The notes beneath the pieces are model-generated. The model ran no database searches and was not told the DNA's origin. It saw only the letters and a list, made by a program, of their open reading frames with translations. Made by a program: the position numbers and the translations under genes. A stretch of DNA of 64,000 nucleotides from Thermoleophilaceae bacterium (GTDB lineage Bacteria > Actinomycetota > Thermoleophilia > Solirubrobacterales > Thermoleophilaceae). Within the stretch, counting starts at the first letter, position 1, and each line of letters starts with the position of its first letter. Where the stretch lies: positions 24,956 to 88,955 of the forward strand of contig JAUJNF010000006.1 of NCBI GenBank assembly GCA_030446485.1, read 5' to 3'. Positions 1 to 10,037 of the stretch are shown here, piece by piece.

Positions 1-1112
1 CCAACGCCGGCCCCAACACCATGCCGGACTACAGCGCGCTCGCCGCGGAGGGCGTCAGGTCGCTTCCGGGCGGAGGCAAGGTCTTCGTGGGCGACCGCGA
101 CGAATCGTTCTTCATCGATCTCGGCGCCACCTTCGACTCGGTCAACCTGCGGGTTCCGCCGGGCAACGCGGGCGGCGGCAGGGACGACTTCGCCGGTTTC
201 GGCACGAGCTCGATCGTGATGCAGGTGCCGGAGGCCGAGGTCACCAAGAACGGGCGATCGGTCGCCGGCGAGGGCGCCGCCAACGCGGTGGTGGGCGTCT
301 GGGCTTCCACGGAGCGGCGGGCGCTGCAGGTGACCGACGCCGACTACAACGTCGCGGCCGCCCCCAGGATCGTCCCCCGGGAGCGGACCGCTTCGGAGGG
401 AGGCCCGCCGCGCCGGCCGGCCACGCGTGGCGGCGGCCAGACGCGTGACCGGAACCAGACCCGCGAGCAGACCACGATGATCTCGCGCAGCGGCTCGGCG
501 CGGCGTACCGCGGGCGATTGGGTGCAGGTCTCGCGCCTCGGCGGACCGCTCATCAATGAGCTGTTCTCCCCGGCGGTTCGCAAGGACCTCTACAACCGCA
601 GAACCCCTGACGGAGATGGAGCCCTGCTGGGGCGCCAGACCCGCGAGCCGATCCTGGCAAGGATCATCAACCGGGAGTTCCCGGATCTGATCAACGCTCC
701 CGAGACCGGCCGCACCGATCTCACCGAGATTCTGCTGCAGGGGGTCGAGGGCCTCAACCGGCAGATCCCGGGTGCCGGAGCTCCCACCGTGGACACCCTG
801 AAGATCAACCTCGGCACGGCGCCCGCCACGGTCCCGAACCGCTTCGGCCTCCTGGGCGGCGACCGTGCCGGTTACCCGAACGGCCGTCGCCTGGAGGACG
901 ACATCGTCGACATCCAGGTCCGCCTGATCGCAGGCTTCCTGGTCGGCAACAAGCAGCCGCTGGGCGATGGCGTGGTGGCCAACGACAAGCCGTTCCTGAC
1001 GGAGTTCCCGTACCTGGCGGAGCCCGACTCGGGCTTCGACTCCCGGCTCAAGCGCCAGGAGCCGGCGCAGCCGCCGGACCTGCCCGATCCGGCTCCAACC
1101 GACGGGCTGTAG
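1..1112 (+). CDS. DUF4331 family protein (5' end outside window)
   Basis: Open frame runs to the stop at 1112; VFVGDRDESFFIDLGATFDSVNLR and NxxxPxxxxLINELFSPAVRKDLYN segments are typical of DUF4331. Confidence 0.75.
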   Translation, partial: NAGPNTMPDYSALAAEGVRSLPGGGKVFVGDRDESFFIDLGATFDSVNLRVPPGNAGGGRDDFAGFGTSSIVMQVPEAEVTKNGRSVAGEGAANAVVGVWASTERRALQVTDADYNVAAAPRIVPRERTASEGGPPRRPATRGGGQTRDRNQTREQTTMISRSGSARRTAGDWVQVSRLGGPLINELFSPAVRKDLYNRRTPDGDGALLGRQTREPILARIINREFPDLINAPETGRTDLTEILLQGVEGLNRQIPGAGAPTVDTLKINLGTAPATVPNRFGLLGGDRAGYPNGRRLEDDIVDIQVRLIAGFLVGNKQPLGDGVVANDKPFLTEFPYLAEPDSGFDSRLKRQEPAQPPDLPDPAPTDGL

Positions 1113-1201
1113 TACGCGACCGCGACTGCGGGAGGGGCCTCGCCGGCACCCTCCCGCTTGCGGTTTCGGCGCCTTCGCGGCGCATTGAGGTTGCACCCAC
1201 G

Positions 1202-2512
1202 ATGAACCGCCTTCGAGCCCATCTCCTCAAGCTGGCCGTGCCGGCCCTGGTGTTCGTGGTGGCCCTGGTCGTGCTGGGCGTCGTGAACAGGTCCTCGACG
1301 CCCGCGGCCCCTCCGACCGGGGAGTCGGGCGTCATCTCACGGGGGCAGTCGACGCCCGAGCAGATCGAGGCCCTTCAGGACGCCGTCCGCGAGGCTCCCG
1401 GCGACGCGGGTTCCTACGCGCTCCTGGGCGACGCCTTCCTCCAGCGCGCACGCGAGACCGCCGACCCGAGCTGGTACGCCAAGGCCGACGACGCCTTTGG
1501 CGAGGCCCTGCGACGTGACCCCCGGGAGCTGACCGCCGTCAACGGACGGGCGACGCTCGCGCTGGCCCGTCACGACTTCCGGGCCGCCCTGGAGCACGCG
1601 CGACGCGCGCGGCGCCTCGAGCCAGGCCTCGTGCGGCCGTACGCCGCGCTCGTGGACGCGCTGGTGGAGCTCGGCCGCTACGACGAGGCCGGTCGTGAGC
1701 TGCAGCGCATGATCGACCTGAAGCCGACGCTGGCCTCCTACGCGCGGGTGTCCTACTTCCGGGAGCTGCACGGCGACCTCGCGGGGGCCATCGAGGCGAT
1801 GGAGCTGGCGGTCTCGGCCGGATCCGGCACGCCCGAGAACAGCGCCTACGTGCAAACCCTGCTCGGCAACCTCGAGCTGAACCGCGGGCGCACCGGACCT
1901 GCGCGGCTGGCCTACCGGACGGCGCTCGAGCGGCTGCCGGGCTACGTGCCCGCCGACGCGGGCCTCGCGCGCGTGGATGCCGCCCGCGGGCAGCTTGACG
2001 CCGCGATCCGTCGCTACCGCCCGCTTGTGGAGCGGCTCCCGCTTCCCGAGTACGCGATTGCCCTGGGCGAGGCCGAGCTCGCCGCGGGGCGCATCGGCGA
2101 CGGCCATCGCGACCTCGAGCTCGTCCGCGCCGAGGAGCGCCTCCTCAGCGCGAGCGGCGTGAACACCGACGTGGAGATCGCGCTGTTCGAGGCCGACCAC
2201 GGGAGTGCTGCCAGGGGCGTGCGGGTCGCGCGCAGGGCATGGCGCGCCGCTCCCAGCGTGCGCTCGGCGGACGCGCTCGGCTGGGCGCTAACCGCCGCGG
2301 GTCACGCCGAGGAAGGCCTCGCGTGGGGTAGGCGCGCCCTGAAGCTCGGCTGGCGCGATCCAGTGGTCCTCTACCACGCCGGCGTGAGCGCGACCGAGGC
2401 CGGCCGCCGGGAGGTTGCGCGCCGCTACCTGAAGCAGTCACTGGCGCTCAACCCGGAGTTCTCGCCCTATCACGCGCCGCGGGCCCGGCGAGCGCTGGAG
2501 CGAGTGTCGTGA
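1202..2512 (+). CDS. TPR-repeat protein with N-terminal membrane anchor
   Basis: 436 aa ORF with hydrophobic N-terminus and repeated TPR-like helices; overlaps the next gene by 4 bp (GTGA). Confidence 0.8.
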   Translation: MNRLRAHLLKLAVPALVFVVALVVLGVVNRSSTPAAPPTGESGVISRGQSTPEQIEALQDAVREAPGDAGSYALLGDAFLQRARETADPSWYAKADDAFGEALRRDPRELTAVNGRATLALARHDFRAALEHARRARRLEPGLVRPYAALVDALVELGRYDEAGRELQRMIDLKPTLASYARVSYFRELHGDLAGAIEAMELAVSAGSGTPENSAYVQTLLGNLELNRGRTGPARLAYRTALERLPGYVPADAGLARVDAARGQLDAAIRRYRPLVERLPLPEYAIALGEAELAAGRIGDGHRDLELVRAEERLLSASGVNTDVEIALFEADHGSAARGVRVARRAWRAAPSVRSADALGWALTAAGHAEEGLAWGRRALKLGWRDPVVLYHAGVSATEAGRREVARRYLKQSLALNPEFSPYHAPRARRALERVS

Positions 2513-4011
2513 GCCGCGCGGCATCTATTGCCACTGCCGCGCTGGCGATGGCCCTGGCGCTCCCGCCTTCCGCCGCGCTCGCTCACCCGCTCGGCAACTT
2601 CACGGTCAACCACCTGAGCCGCGTGAAGGTCTCGAGCGAGCGGGTCGAGGTGCGCTACATCCTCGACCAGGCGGAGATCCCGACCTTCCAGGAGCGCGAG
2701 CTCTCGCCGCAGGAGATCACCGAGCGTAAGGTCGCGGAGGTCCGCCGCGGCCTGCTTCTGACCGTCGATGGCCGGGCCGCGCCGCTGCGCGTAGCACCCG
2801 ATCCGCGCCTCACCTACGTCCCCGGGCAGGGCGGGCTGCGCACCACGCGGCTGGAGATTCTTCTTGCCGCCGAGGTCGGTGATCCGCGCACCGTGGAGCT
2901 GCGCGACGACACCTTCTCCGACCGCCAGGGCCTCACCGCAATCGTGTCCGTGCCGGGGGAGGGCACCGCGGTTCGGGCCACCGCTCCCTCCGGCGATCCG
3001 ACTGACGGGCTGCGCCGCTATCCGGAGGACATCCTCAAGAGCCCGCTCGACCAGAGGTCGGCGAGCTTTGCGGTCGAGCGAGGTGACGGCACGCTCGACG
3101 CGCCGCGGAGCGAGGGAGGTCAGACCGCTACCACGCGCACCACCGGCGGCGACGGCTTCGCCGGGGTGTTCGAGAACGCGTCCACCGGGGAGCGGGGGCT
3201 CCTTTTCCTGCTGGTGGCGGCCTTCGCCTGGGGCGCCTTCCATGCGCTGTCGCCCGGCCACGGCAAGGCGATGGTGGCGGCCTACCTCGTGGGCGCGCGC
3301 GGCACCGCGCGGCACGCCGTCGCCCTCGGGGCGACGGTGACGGTGACTCATACGATCGGGGTCTTCGCGCTGGGGATCGTGACCCTCGCGCTCTCGCAGT
3401 ACGTGCTGCCGGAGGATCTCTACCCGTGGCTCAACCTGGCCTCCGGCCTGCTGGTGGTCGCGATCGGGGCCGGGGTCCTCCGTTCCCGTGTCCGCTGGGC
3501 CCGGGTGCGGCGCGCCGAGGGGGCGGTGGCGGACGCCGAGGAGCCGGGCCACTGGGTCGCTCCCACGGACGGGCACGGGCATGACCACGCGCACGCTCAC
3601 GACGTCCACTCGCACGGCCACCGCGACCACTCGCACGGCCCCGGTGCTCACGGCCACTCGCACGGCGGCGGCCACCATCACCATCACATGCCCGACCGCA
3701 TCACGTGGAAGGGACTCATTGCTATGGGCGCCTCGGCCGGCCTCATCCCGTGCCCCTCGGCGCTCGTGGTCCTGCTGGCGGCGATCTCCCAGCACGAGGT
3801 GGCGCTCGGGCTCGTGCTCATCGTGGCCTTCAGCGTCGGGCTTGCGGGCACGCTCACCGCCCTCGGCCTCGCGGTCGTCTTCGGTGGGCGGGCCACATCG
3901 CGCCTCAACTTCTCCAACCGGTTCGCGTCCGCGCTCCCGGCGGCGTCCGCCGTTGTGATCCTCGGCGCGGGCTTCCTGCTCACCGCCCGCGCATTGCCGG
4001 AGATCCTGTGA
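2509..4011 (+). CDS. NicO-family nickel/cobalt transporter with His-rich loop
   Basis: Signal peptide, multiple TM segments, HALSPGHGKAMVAAYLVG motif, His-rich GHGHDHAHAHDVHSHGHRDHSHG loop. Confidence 0.85.
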   Translation: MSRAASIATAALAMALALPPSAALAHPLGNFTVNHLSRVKVSSERVEVRYILDQAEIPTFQERELSPQEITERKVAEVRRGLLLTVDGRAAPLRVAPDPRLTYVPGQGGLRTTRLEILLAAEVGDPRTVELRDDTFSDRQGLTAIVSVPGEGTAVRATAPSGDPTDGLRRYPEDILKSPLDQRSASFAVERGDGTLDAPRSEGGQTATTRTTGGDGFAGVFENASTGERGLLFLLVAAFAWGAFHALSPGHGKAMVAAYLVGARGTARHAVALGATVTVTHTIGVFALGIVTLALSQYVLPEDLYPWLNLASGLLVVAIGAGVLRSRVRWARVRRAEGAVADAEEPGHWVAPTDGHGHDHAHAHDVHSHGHRDHSHGPGAHGHSHGGGHHHHHMPDRITWKGLIAMGASAGLIPCPSALVVLLAAISQHEVALGLVLIVAFSVGLAGTLTALGLAVVFGGRATSRLNFSNRFASALPAASAVVILGAGFLLTARALPEIL

Positions 4012-4109
4012 CCAGGCGAGCACCGCCGGTCCCGACTCCGTGGGTGATCCGGATGCCGCCCCCGGCGGAATTAAGGGTGAACGAGCGCTAGCGCGTTCCG
4101 CTGACACCG

Positions 4110-4595
4110 ATGACGATCTCACGCACCGGACCCGCTCGCCGCGCCGCCGACCTCGAAGGGGCGCTCACGGTGATGCGCGAGGCTGGATTTCGGGCCACGG
4201 CGGCGCGGCGCCTCGTGTTGGAGGCACTGTTCGCGGCGGATGGGCCCGTGTCAGCCGACGATCTGGCCAGCGGCCTCGGGGGTCTCACGAGCCGTTCCGA
4301 CCTCGCTTCGGTGTACCGCAACCTCGAGACGCTCGAGGAGATCGGGCTCGTCCATCACCTGCACGTCGGCCACGGCCCCGGTCTGTACGCGCTGGCTCGC
4401 GAGGGAGGGCGCGAGTACCTGACCTGCCATCGCTGCGGGGCGCTTCGAGCTCTCGACTCGTCGGCCTTCGACGGGGTGCGCGCCGCGGTACGCAGCGCGT
4501 CGGGCTACGAGGCGCGGTTCGCGCACTTCCCGATCGTGGGCCTGTGCCCGGACTGCGCGGGGTCGGCAAACGGCAACGGCGTTCCGCGGTCGTGA
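4110..4595 (+). CDS. Fur-family metalloregulator
   Basis: Fur-like winged helix (SVYRNLETLEEIGLVHHLHVGHGPGLYAL) with CxxC pairs (CHRCG, CPDC). Confidence 0.85.
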   Translation: MTISRTGPARRAADLEGALTVMREAGFRATAARRLVLEALFAADGPVSADDLASGLGGLTSRSDLASVYRNLETLEEIGLVHHLHVGHGPGLYALAREGGREYLTCHRCGALRALDSSAFDGVRAAVRSASGYEARFAHFPIVGLCPDCAGSANGNGVPRS

Positions 4596-4605
4596 GGGAA
4601 GCCTG

Positions 4606-5367
4606 ATGTTCGGCCTGGACGAGGAGATCGCCGGCCTCGGTGGCGGGGACGCGGCGACGCTGATCCTGGTGGTGGCGGTCCTGCTCGGCCTGCGTCACGC
4701 GACCGATCCCGACCACCTCACCGCTGTCTCGGCCCTCATCGCCGGTGACCGTGACCGGCACACGCGCAAGGCCGGGATCCTCGGCCTGTCGTGGGGGTTC
4801 GGGCACGCCACGACGCTGATCATGCTCGGGCTGCCGATCGTGCTCTTCGACGAGTTCCTTCCCGACGAGGTCCTCCAGGGGGCGGAGGTGGCGGTCGGAG
4901 TGATGATCATCGTTCTCGCCGTGCGGCTCCTCATCCGCTGGCGCGGCGGTTACTTCCACTCCCACGAGCACACGCACGATGGCACGGCGCACCGGCATCT
5001 TCATTCGCACGCGGCCGTGAGGACCACCGATCCACACGCGCATCGCCATTCGCAGGTGCTCGGGCGATCGCCGCAACAGGCCTACGGGATCGGACTCATA
5101 CACGGCGTCGGTGGGTCGGCCGGAGTGGGCATCCTCCTGCTCGCGGCCATCGACGATCAACTGGCCGGCGTGGGCGCGCTGGTGCTCTTCGCGTTGTTCA
5201 CGGCCCTGTCCATGGCGGTCGCCTCAACGGCCTTCGGCTACGCGATCACCCGTGGACCGGTTGCCCGGCGGTTCGCGCGGCTGGCGCCCGCGCTCGCGTT
5301 TGTCAGTGTGCTCTTCGGTGCTTGGTACGTCCTCGGCGCCCTCGAGGTCATGCCGTACTACTTCTGA
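4606..5367 (+). CDS. Nickel/cobalt transporter (HoxN/NicO-like membrane protein)
   Basis: LGLRHATDPDHLTAVSALI (HxxxxDH signature), His-rich loop, multiple TM segments. Confidence 0.85.
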   Translation: MFGLDEEIAGLGGGDAATLILVVAVLLGLRHATDPDHLTAVSALIAGDRDRHTRKAGILGLSWGFGHATTLIMLGLPIVLFDEFLPDEVLQGAEVAVGVMIIVLAVRLLIRWRGGYFHSHEHTHDGTAHRHLHSHAAVRTTDPHAHRHSQVLGRSPQQAYGIGLIHGVGGSAGVGILLLAAIDDQLAGVGALVLFALFTALSMAVASTAFGYAITRGPVARRFARLAPALAFVSVLFGAWYVLGALEVMPYYF

Positions 5368-5379
5368 GCCGGGCTTCGC

Positions 5380-6282
5380 TCAGGCGGGCTTGGCGTCCCC
5401 GTACGGCTCGTCGCGCTCGCGCACGGCCTCCCTGAACCCCACCTCGGCGGCCCGCTGCTGGAACGCGTAGCCCTCGGGCGTGTGCCGGGCGATGCCGTCG
5501 AACACCGTGCCCATCACCTGGGTGGCGTGGAGGCCGGCAGCCCGCACCGTCGAGTTCACGAGCAGCTTCATCAGCACGAGCTGGTTCACGGGCATCAGCG
5601 CGATCCGCTCGACCAGCGCCTCGAAGCGCTCGTCGAGCCCGTCAGCGGGAGGTGCCTCGACCGCGAGGCCCCAGTCGAGCGCCTCCCGCCCGGTGATCAG
5701 GTCGCCGGTGAACAGCATCCGCTTGGCCCGCTGCGGCCCGACGCGATGGGCCCACAGCGCGGTGGTGGGGACGCCCCACACGCGCGCCGGCGGGTAGCCG
5801 ATCCGCGCCGTGTCCTCGATCACCAGCAGATCCGAGCACAGCGCCATGTCGGTGCCGCCGGCCACGCAGAAGCCGTGCACGCGGCACACCACGGGCTTGT
5901 CCGCGTCGAAGAGGCTCATGAAGCCGCGGACGTTGCGGCTCATCATCGCGTAGTCGACGGTGGGGTCCCACGTCGCGCCGGGGTCGTGGTTGCGCGCCTG
6001 CACGATCGGATCGAGGGGCGATCCTTGCGGCGCAGCGTCGGCGGCGAGCCCCTCCATCGTGCCCTCGGCGCTGTCCACCAGGTCGTATCCGCCGCAGAAG
6101 CCCTTGCCGTTGCCGGCGAGCGCGATCACGTGCACCGCCGGGTCCAGATCGGCGCGCTCGACGCAGGCCGCCAGCTCGCGAGGCATGGCCAGCGTGATGC
6201 CGTTCCCGCGCTCGGGGCGGTCGAGGGTGATACGCGCCACGCGGCCCGTTACCTCGTAGGTCATGGTCGTGAGCTCCGGCAT
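5380..6282 (-). CDS. Enoyl-CoA hydratase/isomerase family protein
   Basis: Crotonase fold signature VIALAGNGKGFCGGYDL and VCRVHGFCVAGGTDMALCSDLLV; start trimmed from a longer ORF. Confidence 0.85.
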   Translation of the reverse strand: MPELTTMTYEVTGRVARITLDRPERGNGITLAMPRELAACVERADLDPAVHVIALAGNGKGFCGGYDLVDSAEGTMEGLAADAAPQGSPLDPIVQARNHDPGATWDPTVDYAMMSRNVRGFMSLFDADKPVVCRVHGFCVAGGTDMALCSDLLVIEDTARIGYPPARVWGVPTTALWAHRVGPQRAKRMLFTGDLITGREALDWGLAVEAPPADGLDERFEALVERIALMPVNQLVLMKLLVNSTVRAAGLHATQVMGTVFDGIARHTPEGYAFQQRAAEVGFREAVRERDEPYGDAKPA

Positions 6283-6287
6283 CGGCG

Positions 6288-7649
6288 TCAGGCCGTGAAG
6301 CGCATCGATCCCGTGCGCAGCGGCGGACACACCACTCCGGTGGCGAAGCGCCGGCCGTAGAACTCGCCCTCGCTCGACAGCACCGAACGGGCGCCGAGTT
6401 CCTGCACGCGGCCGAGGATGCCGAGCACCGTGTCGGTGAAGCGAAGATCGTGCAGGGGACGGGTCACCCGGCCGTCCTCGATGAGGAACGTGCCGTCGCG
6501 GGTGACGCCGGTGAGGAGCGTCTCCTTCGGGCGCACCGCGTTCGTGTACCAGAGGCGCGTCACGTACACGCCACGCTCGATCGGCCGGCACAGCTCCGCC
6601 TCGTCGGCCGCGCCTCCGCCCATCATCACCAGGTTGGTGGGGGAAGGCCCGTCTCCGGCGCCGGCGGGGGTGAGCGCGTGGCCGGTCGATTGTGCCCCCA
6701 CCAGGGCGGCGCTGCGCGTGTCGTGCACCACGCGGGTTGCCACGCCGTCCTGGATCAGCGGCAGCGGCGCCTTGGGCACACCCTCGGCGTCGAACGCCCG
6801 CGGCAGCGTGCCGGGGTAGCGCGGGGAGTCCGAGAGGTTGATCGCGGGAGACACGACGCGGGTGCCGAGGCGCCCGCACAGCGCACCGCGCTCGTCCGCG
6901 TGGGCCAGGCCGTTGAAGGCCAGCGTGCCGAGCCAGGTGAGGAGGTCCGCTACCGCGTGGGCTTCGAGCACCACCGGGTACTCGCCCGGCTCCAGCCGGT
7001 CCGGCGTGCCGCAGGCGGCCTTGCGCGTCGCGCGCTCGGCGGTAACGTGCGGGTCGAGTGCTCCCAGCGAGCAGGCCGTCTGGCTGGCGTAGCCGCTGCG
7101 GCCGTCGCCGGCGATCCCGACGACCTTGAGGAAGGCGTCGGTCACACGGTCGTTCGCGGCCACGCCGGTGCTCGAAGCCACCGCCGTCTCCACCTCGCCC
7201 GCCGTCCACGCCCCGTGCGCCTCCACCCCGTGGCCGGCCGCCGCCTCGAAGGCGGTGGTCAGAGCGGCGCCGCCCGCATCGGGATCGAGGCGAGCGGTCT
7301 CTGGGTCGTGGGCCGCGTGTGCGCGCGCCCGCGCGGGTGCCGGCAGGCCGGGATAGGAGCCGCTCGTTCCGGCGGCGGCCGCGGCGGCCCGCACCACCGT
7401 GTCGGCAGCCCGGGCACAGGCTCGAAGGGCCTCCGCGTCGGTGCGGTTGGTGGCCGCGGTACCCACGTGCCCGTCCCGCACCGCGGTGAGCTCCACGGTG
7501 GTGTCATTCAGCGACGTGGCCTGCGTGGGGCGCGAGCGGGCGAAGCGCAGCAGCAGGGACCGCTCCTTGGTGACGGTGGCCTGAGCCCCGTCGCCGGACA
7601 CCATGGCCGCGAGTGCGCGCTCGGCCAGATCCAGGGCGGCCGGGGCCAT
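6288..7649 (-). CDS. TldD/PmbA family metallopeptidase subunit (TldE-like)
   Basis: Homologous architecture to the adjacent TldD-like gene but lacking the HExxxH zinc motif. Confidence 0.8.
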   Translation of the reverse strand: MAPAALDLAERALAAMVSGDGAQATVTKERSLLLRFARSRPTQATSLNDTTVELTAVRDGHVGTAATNRTDAEALRACARAADTVVRAAAAAAGTSGSYPGLPAPARARAHAAHDPETARLDPDAGGAALTTAFEAAAGHGVEAHGAWTAGEVETAVASSTGVAANDRVTDAFLKVVGIAGDGRSGYASQTACSLGALDPHVTAERATRKAACGTPDRLEPGEYPVVLEAHAVADLLTWLGTLAFNGLAHADERGALCGRLGTRVVSPAINLSDSPRYPGTLPRAFDAEGVPKAPLPLIQDGVATRVVHDTRSAALVGAQSTGHALTPAGAGDGPSPTNLVMMGGGAADEAELCRPIERGVYVTRLWYTNAVRPKETLLTGVTRDGTFLIEDGRVTRPLHDLRFTDTVLGILGRVQELGARSVLSSEGEFYGRRFATGVVCPPLRTGSMRFTA

Positions 7650-9086
7650 CTACGCCACTCCGATCTCGACGCCGCGGAACCGCGCGGGGGCGGTGCCGTG
7701 CGAGACGTGGGCCACCTGGCCGGGCTCGCCCTTGCCGCAGTTCACCACCCCCCATAGCTGCCACTCGGGACTCGAGCACACGGCGTCGAGCCCGGCCCAG
7801 AACGCGGGCGTCGTGCCGGCGTAGCTCGGGTTCTTCAGCAGCCGTCGCCGCTCGCCGTCCACGATCTCCCACGCGGCTTCGGTGGCGAACTGGAAGTGGA
7901 GCCGCCGGGAGTCGATCGACCACGATCGGTTGGTGGCCATGAGCACGCCGCGGTCGGTGGCCGCGATCAGGTCCTCGAGTGAGCCGGCGTCCCCGGGCTC
8001 GAGGTTCACGTTGGTCATCCGCACGAGCGGCTGGCGGGCGAAGCCCTCGGCGCGCATGCAGCCGCCGGAGCGCTCGAGGCCGGCCTCGGCGGCCGACTCG
8101 CGGGAGGACAGGAAGCCCTGCAGCTCGCCGTCGCGCACGATCGGCGTGCGCTGGCCGGCCACGCCCTCGTCGTCCCAGCCGAACGTACCCAGACCACCCG
8201 GGGCGGTGGCGTCGGCCGTCACGTTCATGAGCGGCGAGCCGTAGCGCAGGCGGTCGAGGTCCGTGGCGGAAACGAAGCTCGTGCCCGCGTAGGAGGCCTC
8301 GGTGCCGAGTATGCGATCTAGCTCGACCGCATGGCCGACCGACTCGTGCAGCTGAAGGGCGAGCTGCTCGCCGTCGAGGATGAGCGTGGTGCGCTCCGCC
8401 GGGCACGGCGGAGCGCTGAGGAGCGCGACCGCCTCGTCCGCCACCCACGCGGCGGCGGAGGGCAGGTGCAGCGCCGTGAAGTGCTCGTGACCGGCCTGGG
8501 CGATGTCCCCCCGGAAGGACCCGGGGTGAGAGCGCACCTGGGCGTCGCCGTCGCTCACGGCCAGCGCCACGATCCCGCCGCCGCACTCCGTCGACCGTTG
8601 AGTGCACAGCGCGCCCTCGGTGGAGGCGAAGGTCTTCTCCACGCGGTGGGCCAGGTAGTGGGCGCGGGCCACCTTCACCCGCGGATCGCCGCGCATGCCG
8701 GCGTCGGCGCTCACGAGGGTCGCGAGCTTGTCCTCGAGCGGGACGTCGAAGGGATCGATCCGAGCCGGCGAGCGCCAGTCGCCTCTGGCGGGCGCCACGG
8801 GCGCGAGCGGCGTGGCGCGCGTCCGCGGCTGGGCCAGGGCAACGGCCAGGGCGCGGGCGAGCGCCTCGTCGGCCGCGGCGCGGTCGGTCCCGCGGGTGGC
8901 GGCGAAGCCCCAGGCCCCGCCCACGCGCACCCGGACCCCGAGGCCCTCCTCCTCGGTGTGGTCGAGCTCGTCGATGGCGCCGTTGCGGGTGGATATCCGC
9001 TCGACGTCGGAGTGCACGAGGCGGGCGTCGGCGTAGTCGGCGCGTCCGGCGGCCGAGTCCATGAGGTCGAGCAGCAGCGCGGACAC
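7650..9086 (-). CDS. TldD/PmbA family metallopeptidase (TldD-like)
   Basis: HESVGHAVELDRILG (HExxGH) zinc-binding motif; GCMRAEGFARQPLVRMTNV. Confidence 0.88.
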   Translation of the reverse strand: MSALLLDLMDSAAGRADYADARLVHSDVERISTRNGAIDELDHTEEEGLGVRVRVGGAWGFAATRGTDRAAADEALARALAVALAQPRTRATPLAPVAPARGDWRSPARIDPFDVPLEDKLATLVSADAGMRGDPRVKVARAHYLAHRVEKTFASTEGALCTQRSTECGGGIVALAVSDGDAQVRSHPGSFRGDIAQAGHEHFTALHLPSAAAWVADEAVALLSAPPCPAERTTLILDGEQLALQLHESVGHAVELDRILGTEASYAGTSFVSATDLDRLRYGSPLMNVTADATAPGGLGTFGWDDEGVAGQRTPIVRDGELQGFLSSRESAAEAGLERSGGCMRAEGFARQPLVRMTNVNLEPGDAGSLEDLIAATDRGVLMATNRSWSIDSRRLHFQFATEAAWEIVDGERRRLLKNPSYAGTTPAFWAGLDAVCSSPEWQLWGVVNCGKGEPGQVAHVSHGTAPARFRGVEIGVA

Positions 9087-9143
9087 GAACGCGGCAGGCT
9101 ACCGGCGCGGGCTCCCGCCCATCGCTCGGCTACGGTCACCGAG

Positions 9144-10007
9144 GTGGCCTGGGACATCGCCGGAAAGATGGTGGTCGTCACCGGAGCAAGCTCCGGCATC
9201 GGCGCGGAGGCCGCCGTTGAGCTGGCGTCGCGCGGGGCCCGGGTGGTGGCCGTCGGGCGCGATCCGGAGCGGCTCGCGCGGGCGGTCGAGCGCATCAGCG
9301 CCGCGGGGGGAGGCGGCGCCGTCGACTCGGCGACGGCCGACTTCGCCTCGCTCTCCCAGGTCCGCCGCCTGGCCGCTGAGCTGCTCGAGCGCTGTGAGCG
9401 GATCGACGTGCTCGTGAACAACGCCGGCCTCGTGAGCGGCCGCCGGACGCTCACCGAGGACGGCCACGAGACCACGTTCGCCGTGAACCACCTGGCTCCG
9501 TTCCTTCTCACCAACCTGCTCCTCGACCGGCTGAAGGCCTCGGCTCCGGCGCGCGTAGTCACCACTAGCTCCGAGGCCCACGGCAGCGGACGCATTGACT
9601 TCGACGACCTCGACGGGGACCGCCGCTGGTCGAGCTGGCGCGCCTACTGCAACTCGAAGCTCGCCAACATCCTCTTCACCCGCGCGCTGGCCCGGCGGGT
9701 GCCCGATCACGACCTCGCGGTGAACTGCCTGCATCCCGGCGTGGTGCGCACGCGGCTCGGCTACGGCGGGAGCGGCCTCCTGTCGGCGGGCTGGGTGCTC
9801 GGGCGCCCGTTCTTCGCGTCCGCCCGGCGCGGCGCCTCGACCATCGTCGACCTCGCGAGCACGCCCGCGGGCGGGGACGTGTCGGGCCTCTACTTCGCGG
9901 ACTCGCGCCCGGCGCCCATGAGCCCGGCGGCTACCGACGACGAGGCGGGGGAGCGGCTGTGGGCGGTGAGCGAGGAGCTGACCGGGCTTTTGCGAGGGGG
10001 CGCCTGA
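9144..10007 (+). CDS. Short-chain dehydrogenase/reductase
   Basis: VVVTGASSGIGAEAA (TGxxxGIG), NNAG, YxxxK region YCNSKLANILF; GTG start at 9144. Confidence 0.88.
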   Translation: MAWDIAGKMVVVTGASSGIGAEAAVELASRGARVVAVGRDPERLARAVERISAAGGGGAVDSATADFASLSQVRRLAAELLERCERIDVLVNNAGLVSGRRTLTEDGHETTFAVNHLAPFLLTNLLLDRLKASAPARVVTTSSEAHGSGRIDFDDLDGDRRWSSWRAYCNSKLANILFTRALARRVPDHDLAVNCLHPGVVRTRLGYGGSGLLSAGWVLGRPFFASARRGASTIVDLASTPAGGDVSGLYFADSRPAPMSPAATDDEAGERLWAVSEELTGLLRGGA

Positions 10008-10037
10008 GCCGGTCGACGTGCGACCATCGCCCTACCG

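Noticed and set aside
8331-9143. N-terminal extension of the SDR ORF (8331-10007)
   Set aside because: The extension is antisense to tldD and lacks SDR homology; GTG at 9144 starts the Rossmann domain
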